DNA from: Bacteroidota bacterium
GTDB taxonomy: Bacteria; Bacteroidota; Bacteroidia; Flavobacteriales; Schleiferiaceae
Direction of reading: 5' to 3'
Assembly (NCBI GenBank): GCA_003023665.1
Contig: PXYR01000015.1
Coordinates: forward strand, 1-20,568
DNA length: 20,568 nt
Under the pieces are notes generated by a model. It ran no database searches. It worked only from the letters and a program-made list of their open reading frames with translations, and had not been told where the DNA came from. A program made the translations under genes and the position numbers. Positions 1 to 8,600 of this stretch are shown here, in pieces. Within the stretch, counting starts at the first letter, position 1, and every line of letters starts with the position of its first letter.

Positions 1-141
1 TGGCTACTTTCATTTTAGAACGACAACACCATTGTGAAATAGGCTGAACATATTTGATGAATTATAATTCAAAAGAAATTTTCATTAATCATATAGATGC
101 AAATTACAGCATATGAATGAGGCAAAAAACTTTAACGCTGA

Positions 142-172
142 AATCCCCTTGGCCCATTTTACCAAGGGGATT
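142..172 (-). terminator. Hairpin terminator of the secreted hydrolase/beta-helix gene
   Basis: An 11-bp perfect inverted repeat (arms 142-152 AATCCCCTTGG and 162-172 CCAAGGGGATT) with a 9-base loop lies about 25 bases past the stop codon of the minus-strand gene that ends at 198. The T-run after the stem on the minus strand is short (TTT, then mixed sequence with a further T-run at about 125-130), so termination may be imperfect. The rest of 1-197 shows no coding frame I can support. Confidence 0.7.
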
Positions 173-197
173 ATAAAACGTATGATCGCTATCTATA

Positions 198-3100
198 TTA
201 CAACAACACCCATAAGGAGGATTCTATCCAATCCGCTGTAATAAGTTTAACGATGTAGGTGCCTGATACAAAATCAACATCAATAACAGCTTTATTTGAT
301 CCTGATGGAAGTTGCCGAGTCAACATCAAATGGCCAGAGCTATTAAAAATTTCGAGTGTTCCATCCTTCTCTGTGGGAGGATAAAGGACTGTCATTGAAG
401 GATTCTTACTTGGATTGGGATATATTATTAGGCTGGTTTCACGATTTGGTCCAATGAGGTCATGTGGTATTTTACCTGGACCCTTAGACGGGCATATGTA
501 TGCTGTAGGTGGAGTGTTTTGGGATTTTATAGGATACACCTTGGAACGACCTAAATACATATCTGTAGAATATGAATTAGAAAAGCTATTATAATCGGCT
601 GATACAAAATGATGTCCTCCATTATGGGGAACTATTGCCGTGGACGAAAACATGCCTTGAAGATCAAACTTGGAATTATTTGAAAACTGATTGTGACCTA
701 AATTCAGAGATAGCGACGCTAATTCTTCAAATTTTACTCCTATATTATTGGTTATAAAAGTATTACCTGCATAAGAACCCAGACTCAATGAACCGTTCTG
801 CTGCTTATGACCGATATTATTATAACTCCAATCGTTACATTCCATTCGAACATTTGCATCTTTAATTCTTGAGCCATACACGGTATTCGAGGTAAATACA
901 TTTCTTAACATGCGAAACGCTGTGCTCTTCGTTCGACCCAAACAGGTTAGACCTTGATCGCAGCCATGAAACAAGTTTCGTTCAATAGTAAAATTCTGAC
1001 TTTTAAAGTAAGCGCCTTTGTCACATGCAGTGAACGTGTTTGAAAGAAACTTGACCGGCGTACCCATACATTTCAACCCTTTTCGCGCATTCCTAAAATG
1101 ACAATGTTCAATATTCACCGTAGCATTTAACCCTAAATACAGTGCGGGATCACCTCCCACGAATTCTGTATGTAATATATATGCAGTATTTGAAACGACC
1201 TTCAAACCTTCCCATTGTTTTGGGCCATCATACTGAACTTTTGAATTTTGTAGAACCAACTTTGAATGAGACTGGAGGCCTCCTTTATCATATAAGGTGA
1301 TATTACAATCATCTATGCTTACCTCTTGAATTGTCGAGGGAATAATAACATTGTTCTTAACTTGAAGTGAAGAAGAGTTAAGAGTAAATTGTGCATTAGA
1401 CCCAGAAATTATACGACCTACTTCTTCAAAAATCAACAATCCAAAACCCTTTGGATTGAAATGAGCTTGTTGAATTAATTCTAGAGTACCCCTTATTATT
1501 ATCTGTCCATCCTCCCATTCAATTTGAGCACCTTGTTCAATTATAAACTCTGCTCCTTTTTCAATGATTAATTGGCTATTTGGACCAATCTCAAGTAAAC
1601 TATTCTTTCTTAATATCAATGAGCTTCCACTATTAACCCGGAGTATAGATTGATTCAAAGGATCATCTCCAATTTCTAAACTTCCACTGACATCAAGTAT
1701 ACCAGACAAACAACCGTTTCCCACAAAAACCTCAATGTTTTGCCTAGTATCTGCAATTAGGTTAGCGGATTTCCCAATAAACCCTTGACAACCTACAGAC
1801 AGTTTGGCTGATGATTCAATTTTCAGCTGTTCTATATGCGAAGGATATTCACTAAACATATTGTTCTCCTTGGCTATATTGAATACGCCATTCAACTTTC
1901 CATTAGCACCAATTTCCTGATGAATGCCATCAAGTGAGCGGAGTGCGAATTGAATAATGTCTTCATCTGTATAAATGTGTTCTTGGTTTGGCGCAGAAAT
2001 GTCATCCATCAATCCTGGGCTTATATAGGTATGAAATGGTATCAAATCCATCATTCCCCTAAAGGAATTATAAGCGTGGCTTGACCCTACGTTGAGTGCA
2101 CTATATGCAGGAATAAATGTATGATTCGGACTAAAAATTGTTGCGCCCCATAAATCTGTAAAAGCGGTCGCTGAATTAGATGATGAACCCGAAACCTCTA
2201 CTAAATTTGATTGAGAGCTATTTTTAAAGAGGACGGTAGTTTTATTCATTATTTGCTGATGAACCCCAGAGAGGAGTCGATTGGTTCGACCTTGAATATA
2301 CATGGTGGCCTTATCTGCTTTTGCTTGTGAAATGCCAGGAGCTATCGAGCTGTATTTTGCCCACTTGGCCATTCTTGCACCGGTTCCACTTATTAAATGA
2401 ATTTTTAAGCTAGTAAACAACTGACTTAAAATGCCGCTCCCTTTATATAAATAATTACTGGTACTTGGAATTCCTTCAATCGCTGCACCGTATTTTAGAA
2501 TACTCTTTTTATCTCCACCACGGGTATTATACTTTATCGTGTCTAAATCTGCATTTACCCTGTGTTTGAAGGTAAGTTGCTGTGTTTTTCCCCATTTAGC
2601 AATCCGATCATCTACATCAGCTAAAGGCGCAGAAAGGGCCATATCCGAACCGTTTGAAATGGCAAATCGTCGCATAGTTTGCGGTTGTGCTCCATCAAAA
2701 AATTGAAGAGACTCCTGCCTATTAATTTTAGCAGAAGGATCAAGATGATCAATCAGTATCTCTCTTGCAGCCGGAGAATTAATTGCATCCTTCCAAGAAG
2801 AAATGAGTGAAAAACCAAAAATTGTAGTCAATTCTTGCAATCTCTTCGCCCCCATTTGAATGCCAAGGGGAATAAAAGCTCCATCATGTGGCGTATCAAA
2901 TGTTCCATAGCCACTAATGTTTAAGCAACAATTATTACGTTCTAACTCTAATAATGCAGCTCTCGCAATTAATCCTCCCATAGAAGCTCCCACAATTATG
3001 CCCGGTTCGCGAGCTTGCTCTTTATATACCCAATTCAAAGCCCTCATTAGACTTTGTACATTGTCATGAATGCTTTGCTTGCTTTGCTCAAAATCTACAT

Positions 3101-4262
3101 GAACAATATCATAGCCCGCCAAATGCAATGAATCGTATAACCATGCAAGCTTTTCCATGCCTTGATGAATACGCTCGTTATTCTCGTTTAAAATGATCCC
3201 AGATGCTAATCCCTCATAAGTAATGTTTCCGTATTTTCTTTTGGCGGACTCAAATCCTTCAACCAAAATCAATGGCTTTTGCAGACCTATTCCTTTGTCC
3301 GCATATCTTATGCTGATTTTGGCCTCATGTTTAGGAGAATACGTCTGAAAGCATGGCGGTGAAGGCATATTTTCAGTATAAAAGACATCATCTGGAGTTT
3401 CAGCATTGAATATGACTGGGAATTTAAATCTGGTTTGAAGCGGGCCTGTTTGAGTATTTATTCGAATTCGAAGTTCCTTAAGAACCAACTCTCTGGCTTG
3501 AGAAGTTGTGGAGTATGTTGTGGTTATTTTCTGATTTAGGGTCACATCCCTGAAGCCTTGACCATCATCTAAGTCAACATAAATTTTACTAGGAAGAATT
3601 TCATTGGTTTGAACCAAGTAATCTTGAAGGGCAAATGTTAATTTAACCTTATTGCTCGATACATATTCTCCTGAATTATTTGTTCCGCCAAAAAAAACTG
3701 TAAAATCCTTTACAGCCCTCAAAGCGCTATCTATTGGGCTTGGTGTATTCCATAAAATTTGATGGTTTTCATCTAACCAAAGGTTTGGAGGCATGGTAAC
3801 CACTTGATTTCCATTATGAAAAAGCCAGCCATTTACAAGGGAATTAGTATCTAATTCATGGACTTTAAACCAATTCAAATACAGGCTTACATCAACGCCT
3901 AAAGTATCATTGGCCATGCTCTGCCGTTCAAATTCATCCCATGGTTTTAAGTGCGGTTTTTGACTACCAAACAAGAGACCGTTTTTTAACCTTTGACTCA
4001 ATAGAAGGTCATTGTAAATCACCTCCGAATATCGACCCTTGACTATTTTACCCGGTAGTGTACCGTTAAAACTTTGTAGCTCATAATCAGAACCTTTATT
4101 AAGAATGCTCAAGAAACTTTGATCATGAAGAAAGCCTTCTGGAAATAAGGTGTCGGGTAAAGCTTCATACATATACTTCACCGAATCGACGCTTTGCGCT
4201 TTTGGAAGAAGTGGAATCAAGATAAGGATCAATAGAATCCTTATAAAATGGGGTTTTCTCAT
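198..4262 (-). CDS. T9SS-secreted alpha/beta-hydrolase with beta-helix region
   Basis: This 1354-residue protein is predicted to be exported to the cell surface or medium. It opens with a signal peptide (about 1-23: basic start, Leu/Ile-rich core, cut near KAQS). Residues 25-320 are an unassigned beta-rich region. Residues 330-480 resemble the lipase/PGAP1-like alpha/beta-hydrolase core: a strand leading to VEGFE (334-338), then GASMG (425-429) as the nucleophile elbow with Ser427. Residues about 830-1000 hold repeated G/N/S-rich short strands, and about 1000-1230 look like a right-handed parallel beta-helix. From about 1278 a T9SS type A sorting domain begins with YPNPS and contains the GTYIVKL strand. 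The start ATG at 4260-4262 gives a proper signal peptide. It appears monocistronic, with a terminator at 142-172. Substrate is unknown; esterase, lipase or other hydrolase activity is inference from the nucleophile motif. Confidence 0.8.
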   Translation of the reverse strand: MRKPHFIRILLILILIPLLPKAQSVDSVKYMYEALPDTLFPEGFLHDQSFLSILNKGSDYELQSFNGTLPGKIVKGRYSEVIYNDLLLSQRLKNGLLFGSQKPHLKPWDEFERQSMANDTLGVDVSLYLNWFKVHELDTNSLVNGWLFHNGNQVVTMPPNLWLDENHQILWNTPSPIDSALRAVKDFTVFFGGTNNSGEYVSSNKVKLTFALQDYLVQTNEILPSKIYVDLDDGQGFRDVTLNQKITTTYSTTSQARELVLKELRIRINTQTGPLQTRFKFPVIFNAETPDDVFYTENMPSPPCFQTYSPKHEAKISIRYADKGIGLQKPLILVEGFESAKRKYGNITYEGLASGIILNENNERIHQGMEKLAWLYDSLHLAGYDIVHVDFEQSKQSIHDNVQSLMRALNWVYKEQAREPGIIVGASMGGLIARAALLELERNNCCLNISGYGTFDTPHDGAFIPLGIQMGAKRLQELTTIFGFSLISSWKDAINSPAAREILIDHLDPSAKINRQESLQFFDGAQPQTMRRFAISNGSDMALSAPLADVDDRIAKWGKTQQLTFKHRVNADLDTIKYNTRGGDKKSILKYGAAIEGIPSTSNYLYKGSGILSQLFTSLKIHLISGTGARMAKWAKYSSIAPGISQAKADKATMYIQGRTNRLLSGVHQQIMNKTTVLFKNSSQSNLVEVSGSSSNSATAFTDLWGATIFSPNHTFIPAYSALNVGSSHAYNSFRGMMDLIPFHTYISPGLMDDISAPNQEHIYTDEDIIQFALRSLDGIHQEIGANGKLNGVFNIAKENNMFSEYPSHIEQLKIESSAKLSVGCQGFIGKSANLIADTRQNIEVFVGNGCLSGILDVSGSLEIGDDPLNQSILRVNSGSSLILRKNSLLEIGPNSQLIIEKGAEFIIEQGAQIEWEDGQIIIRGTLELIQQAHFNPKGFGLLIFEEVGRIISGSNAQFTLNSSSLQVKNNVIIPSTIQEVSIDDCNITLYDKGGLQSHSKLVLQNSKVQYDGPKQWEGLKVVSNTAYILHTEFVGGDPALYLGLNATVNIEHCHFRNARKGLKCMGTPVKFLSNTFTACDKGAYFKSQNFTIERNLFHGCDQGLTCLGRTKSTAFRMLRNVFTSNTVYGSRIKDANVRMECNDWSYNNIGHKQQNGSLSLGSYAGNTFITNNIGVKFEELASLSLNLGHNQFSNNSKFDLQGMFSSTAIVPHNGGHHFVSADYNSFSNSYSTDMYLGRSKVYPIKSQNTPPTAYICPSKGPGKIPHDLIGPNRETSLIIYPNPSKNPSMTVLYPPTEKDGTLEIFNSSGHLMLTRQLPSGSNKAVIDVDFVSGTYIVKLITADWIESSLWVLL

Positions 4263-4402
4263 AACGATTAGGATTTATTAGGGCATTATTGCCACTACTA
4301 TCAAATTGACCTAATCGAAAAGAACATTCTATAAATGTTGAGAATTTTCAGTTATACCCTGTTCTTTAAATTGCGAACTTTTTTCAATATCTGTAGAAAT
4401 AA

Positions 4403-4433
4403 AAACCCCCAAAAGCAAAGCCTTTGGGGGTTT
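4403..4433 (-). terminator. Rho-independent terminator of trxA
   Basis: Arms 4403-4413 (AAACCCCCAAA) and 4423-4433 (TTTGGGGGTTT) pair perfectly around a 9-base loop. On the minus strand the stem is followed by a T-rich tract (TTTTTATTTC). It sits about 20 bases past the trxA stop. This is the classical form and marks the end of the dnaE-dioxygenase-trxA group. Confidence 0.88.
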
Positions 4434-4453
4434 AAAATTTTTCATGTCAAATT

Positions 4454-4771
4454 TTACATAGCACCATCTAACTTAGCAGCAAGAACTTGCTTACTCGTAG
4501 CACCTACTTGCTTGTCTACTATTTCACCATTCTTGAAGACCAATAATGTTGGGATGTTACGAACACCGAACTGTTGAGCTACAGCGCCTTCAGTATCTAC
4601 ATTAAGTTTACCTACTACTGCTTTGCCTTCGTATTCACCGGCCAATTCATCTACTACGGGTCCAACCATTCGGCAAGGACCGCACCACTCCGCCCAAAAA
4701 TCGACCAAAACTGGCTTATCAGACTTCATTACTACTTCTTCAAAATTTGCTTCTGTTATTTCGAGAGCCAT
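4454..4771 (-). CDS. trxA: Thioredoxin
   Basis: A 105-residue cytoplasmic thioredoxin, the usual full length, that reduces protein disulfides using electrons from thioredoxin reductase. The active site WCGPC is at 29-33 (redox cysteines 30 and 33), preceded by VDFWAEW, and the cis-proline motif NIPTL follows in the second half. The ATG at 4769-4771 is the only start that gives the normal N terminus. The gene lies 111 bases after the secreted dioxygenase-fold gene on the same strand, has a promoter-like TACTTTTG element just upstream, and is followed by a strong terminator. It is therefore probably transcribed at least partly by itself. Confidence 0.97.
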   Translation of the reverse strand: MALEITEANFEEVVMKSDKPVLVDFWAEWCGPCRMVGPVVDELAGEYEGKAVVGKLNVDTEGAVAQQFGVRNIPTLLVFKNGEIVDKQVGATSKQVLAAKLDGAM

Positions 4772-4797
4772 ATCTAATTAAATTTCTTTGTGTGTAT

Positions 4798-4805
4798 CAA
4801 AAGTA
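4798..4805 (-). promoter_or_regulatory. Candidate -7 element for trxA
   Basis: The minus strand reads TACTTTTG, an exact match to the Bacteroidota -7 consensus TAnnTTTG, 26 bases before the trxA ATG. No good TTTG -33 box lies at the usual spacing, so this rests on the -7 match and position alone. Other matches of this type in the window sit at similar distances from starts (dnaE, sucC, DUF493). Confidence 0.4.
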
Positions 4806-4824
4806 AGACCAATTTACTTTGAGA

Positions 4825-4848
4825 ACCTATAGCCTTCGCCTATAAGGT
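4825..4848 (-). terminator. Possible weak hairpin after the dioxygenase-fold gene
   Basis: Arms 4825-4832 (ACCTATAG) and 4840-4848 (CTATAAGGT, one bulged A) can pair around a 7-base loop, 35 bases past the stop of the dioxygenase-fold gene. There is no real T-run after it on the minus strand. It may be a weak terminator or a processing site separating that gene from trxA. Confidence 0.3.
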
Positions 4849-4882
4849 CATCTATGTTTTCCACATGAAATACACCTAAATG

Positions 4883-5695
4883 TTAATTCAAAGTTATTTT
4901 GAAAACTTGCGAATTGCTCCGAAGAAAATAAATACCTCTTGGCAAGTGCTGAAGGCTCAAATGATTATCACCCTGGTAAACGCGCTGCTCCACCATCAGT
5001 TGGCCCAATGAATTGTAAATTTTCAAATCATCTGCTGACTTCATGGTAATCTTTAGTTCTCCAGTAGTTGGATTAGGATACACATTTTCAATTGCACCAT
5101 TTTCTTCTTTAATATCAACGAGATAGCTTAAGCCAAAAGCAAATGCTCCTTTGTATCCTCCATTTTGCAGCGTATCCAAATAAATCCACCTTTCGGGCAT
5201 ATTTGAAGCCACATCAAAAGGAATTAGTGAATCACCTTGAAAATAAAGCTGAGTAACAAGTGTATCTGTAAACCAAGCATTATTTAGGTATCCTTTAATG
5301 TGTATATGAGCAGGCCTGTTTGGATAGATACCCGGTAAGGTGGTATGTAAAGTTGTGGTATACCCTGTTAATTCTAATTCTCCCCTGTAATCAAAAGAGT
5401 TTGGGTTTCCACCCACATTACTGTATGCACCTGCATCATTCGTATGCCATAACTGGATGGTATACGTACTCGGTAATGTATCAAGATTCACGGTATCACA
5501 GTTATAGCTCACATAGAAAGTCAACTCAAGAGCACGCGAAGGGTTTATAATCCCAGGTACCAAAGTATCGTTGATAATTTTGGGCGCTCCGGCAACAAAA
5601 TAGGGACCCAATTGATCAGGAGTTGTGATGCAATTAACTTGGCCAAAAGACCAATGAGAAAGAAGCAACAATAACAAGACTTTTAAGGATTTCAT
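4883..5695 (-). CDS. Secreted intradiol ring-cleavage dioxygenase-fold protein, T9SS-sorted
   Basis: A 270-residue protein. Residues 1-18 are a signal peptide. Residues about 22-165 match the core of intradiol dioxygenases (catechol 1,2- and protocatechuate 3,4-dioxygenase family): TPDQLGPYF near the N terminus, LWHTNDAGAY, RGE, then YPNRPAHIH and LVTQLYFQGD. The four non-haem iron(III) ligands of the family appear kept as Tyr91, Tyr124, His130 and His132, with the conserved Arg127. From about 202 a T9SS type A sorting domain follows (ENVYPNPTTG, then GIYFLRS), so the protein should be exported. I chose the ATG at 5693-5695, which shares one base with the dnaE stop (TGATG); a TTG one codon earlier is less likely. 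Aromatic-ring cleavage outside the cell is inference; no other aromatic catabolism genes are in view. Confidence 0.82.
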   Translation of the reverse strand: MKSLKVLLLLLLSHWSFGQVNCITTPDQLGPYFVAGAPKIINDTLVPGIINPSRALELTFYVSYNCDTVNLDTLPSTYTIQLWHTNDAGAYSNVGGNPNSFDYRGELELTGYTTTLHTTLPGIYPNRPAHIHIKGYLNNAWFTDTLVTQLYFQGDSLIPFDVASNMPERWIYLDTLQNGGYKGAFAFGLSYLVDIKEENGAIENVYPNPTTGELKITMKSADDLKIYNSLGQLMVEQRVYQGDNHLSLQHLPRGIYFLRSNSQVFKITLN

Positions 5696-8600
5696 CAACT
5701 ACTAATTTTAGGATAAAGCAAAGGATGCTGTTCTAAAGCAAGCAGTAAATCCCTATTGATACTCACTTTCCTGCCATTCACCGGTAGCTTTACATCTAAG
5801 TCTTCATCAAGATCTACAATATGCAATTTCACACGCTTTTTACCTGGATACTGTTCCAATAAATGATGAATTGTATCCACCAGTTTAGAATCTAGAGAAG
5901 CCAAATCTAATTTGATTTCGAGCAACTTGCTTTGTTCTTCCAGTAAATCTTGCAACAACTTGATCTCTATGATATCAATTTTCAAGCGTTCTAATATTTC
6001 TTCACCTTGTCTCTGATTGTATTTTTTAGCTCGTGCCTTAATGAAAAGTAATTGTTCGTTTTCAAAGAAGTGTTTGAATTTTAAATAGTCATTGCCAAAG
6101 ACTCGAAATTGGTAATCGCCCTTAAAATCTTCAACACGAAAGTACCCATACCCTTTTCCTACCTTAGAAATTTTATGTTCTACATCCGTTACGATTCCAG
6201 CAACAAATACGTCTCTTCCTAAAATACTATTGGGAAGATTCAATCTGCCTATCTCTGCTGTACAGAAATATTGAATTTCAGTTCTAAAATCCTCTAAAGG
6301 ATGAGAACTGAGGTACATGCCATTTATTTCCTTTTCCTTTTTTAATGCAACAATCTTTGGCCATTCTGAAATTTCAGGCATTTTGGGAGGTGGTAATTCT
6401 TCATTTGATCCTTCACCAAAAAGAGAAGCCTGTGCACTTTCTGCATCATGTTTCTTTTTCTGAACGTACTTTATTGCTTTCTCCACAAATGTTCGACCAC
6501 CCTCTTCTTCAGTAAAATACATGGCTCTATGCGTATTTGGAAATTCATCCATGGCACCACCAAGTATCAAACATTCTATGGTTTTTCTATTCGCTTGACG
6601 AAGGTCAATCCTGTCTAATAAATCAAATAGATTTTTAAAGTTTCCTCCTTCTTCTCTTTTAGAAATAATCTCGCGAACCGCGTTCTCTCCTACTCCTTTC
6701 ATTCCCCCCATGCCAAAACGAATAGCGCCCTGTTTATTGACACTGAAGCGAAGTAGGCTCTCATTCACGGAAGGGCCTAATACAGGAACGCCAATGCGAC
6801 GGCATTCCTCCATGAGGTTAGTTACTTCTTTCAAGTCCGACATTTTATTTGACATGTTAGAAGCCATGAATTCAGCAGGATAATTTGCTTTAATGTATGC
6901 TGTCTGATACGCTACCCATGCATAACAAGTTGAATGAGATTTATTAAATGCATATGAAGCAAATGCCTCCCAGTCTTTCCAGACCTTTTCAAGAATCTCT
7001 CTATCATGTCCCCTTTGCTCACCGCCATCTAAGAACATGGGTTTTAACATGTCAATGATGTCCTTTTTCTTCTTACCCATACCCTTTCGAAGAATATCTG
7101 CTTGTCCCTTAGTAAACCCAGCCAACTCCTGAGACAGAAGCATTACCTGCTCCTGATAGACCGTAATTCCATAAGTTTCTTTAAGCCTACTCTCCATAGC
7201 TTCCAGATCATAGGTAATCTCTTTTCGTCCGTGCTTTCTACTAATAAATTCCGGGATATATTCCAACGGGCCAGGTCTATACAGCGCGTTCATAGCTATC
7301 AAGTCTGCAAATTCAGTGGGTTCTAACTCCTTCAGGTATTTCTGCATACCTGCACTTTCATATTGAAATATTCCAACCGTTTCACCACGTTGAAATAGCT
7401 CGTACGTCTTCTTATCATCTAAAGGAAAGTTATCAGGGTCTAGTTCCACACCGTGACGTTGCTTTACTAATCTGCAGGCTTCTTTTATAATCGTCAGCGT
7501 TCTAAGGCCTAAGAAATCCATCTTGAGCAAACCGGCTTCTTCCACCACAGAGTTGTCAAATTGTGTACACCACATCTCGCTGTCTTTTGCACGAGCAACA
7601 GGGACCAATTCCCGGATGTCACTTGGTGTAATGATGACTCCACAAGCATGAATACCCGTATTTCTAACTGATCCTTCCAATACGCGTGCTTGTTGGATAG
7701 TCATAGCCTCCTTTCCCTCTCCTTCCGCAAGTTCTTTCAGATGCTTGACTAAGCTGGCTTCGTCCGAATTAAACTTGCTTTTGATTTCTTTATCATCCAA
7801 GGCCCATATCTTCTTGAGCTTGGTCATATCAGGAATCAACTTTGCTATACGATCCGTATCAGGCAGCGGCAATTCCAAAACCCTTCCTGCATCACGAATT
7901 GAACTCTTAGCAGCCATGGTACCGTAGGTAATGATTTGTGCGACTTGAGGAGCACCATATTTATCAATTACATACTTGATTACCTTATCGCGGCCTTCAT
8001 CATCAAAATCAATATCAATATCGGGCAGTGAAACACGTTCAGGATTCAAAAAACGCTCAAAAAGCAATTCGTATTTGATGGGATCAATATTCGTTATTCC
8101 AGTACAATACGCCACTGCGGAACCTGCTGCAGAACCTCTCCCAGGCCCAACACTAACTCCCATTTGACGGGCAGCCTCACAAAAATCTTGTACAATCAAG
8201 AAGTAGCCAGGATAACCTGTCCTCGCAATGGTATCTAGTTCAAAGTCAAGTCGCTCCTCAATCTCAGTGGTAAGCATTTCATACCTTCTCTTAGCTCCTT
8301 CATAGGTTAAATGACGCAAGTATGCATTTTCCCCACGCTGTCCACCATCTGAGTCATCTTTTTCATCTTGAAATTGTTCCGGAATATCAAATTCAGGAAG
8401 CAGTACATTTCGCTCCAATGGATACAATTCTACCTTATCTAAGATTTCTTTGGTAGTACTCAATGCCTCCGGTAATTCCGCGAACAATTCTACCATTTCT
8501 TCTTTGCTCTTAAAATAGAATTCCTGATTTGGAAAACCATATCTAAAGCCTCTTCCGCGACCAATTGGTGTACTCTTTTGGGCACCCTCTTTAACGCAGA

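Noticed and set aside
1..60. Possible 3' end of a plus-strand gene at the left edge
   Set aside because: One frame is open for only about 14 codons from the edge, too short to support anything.
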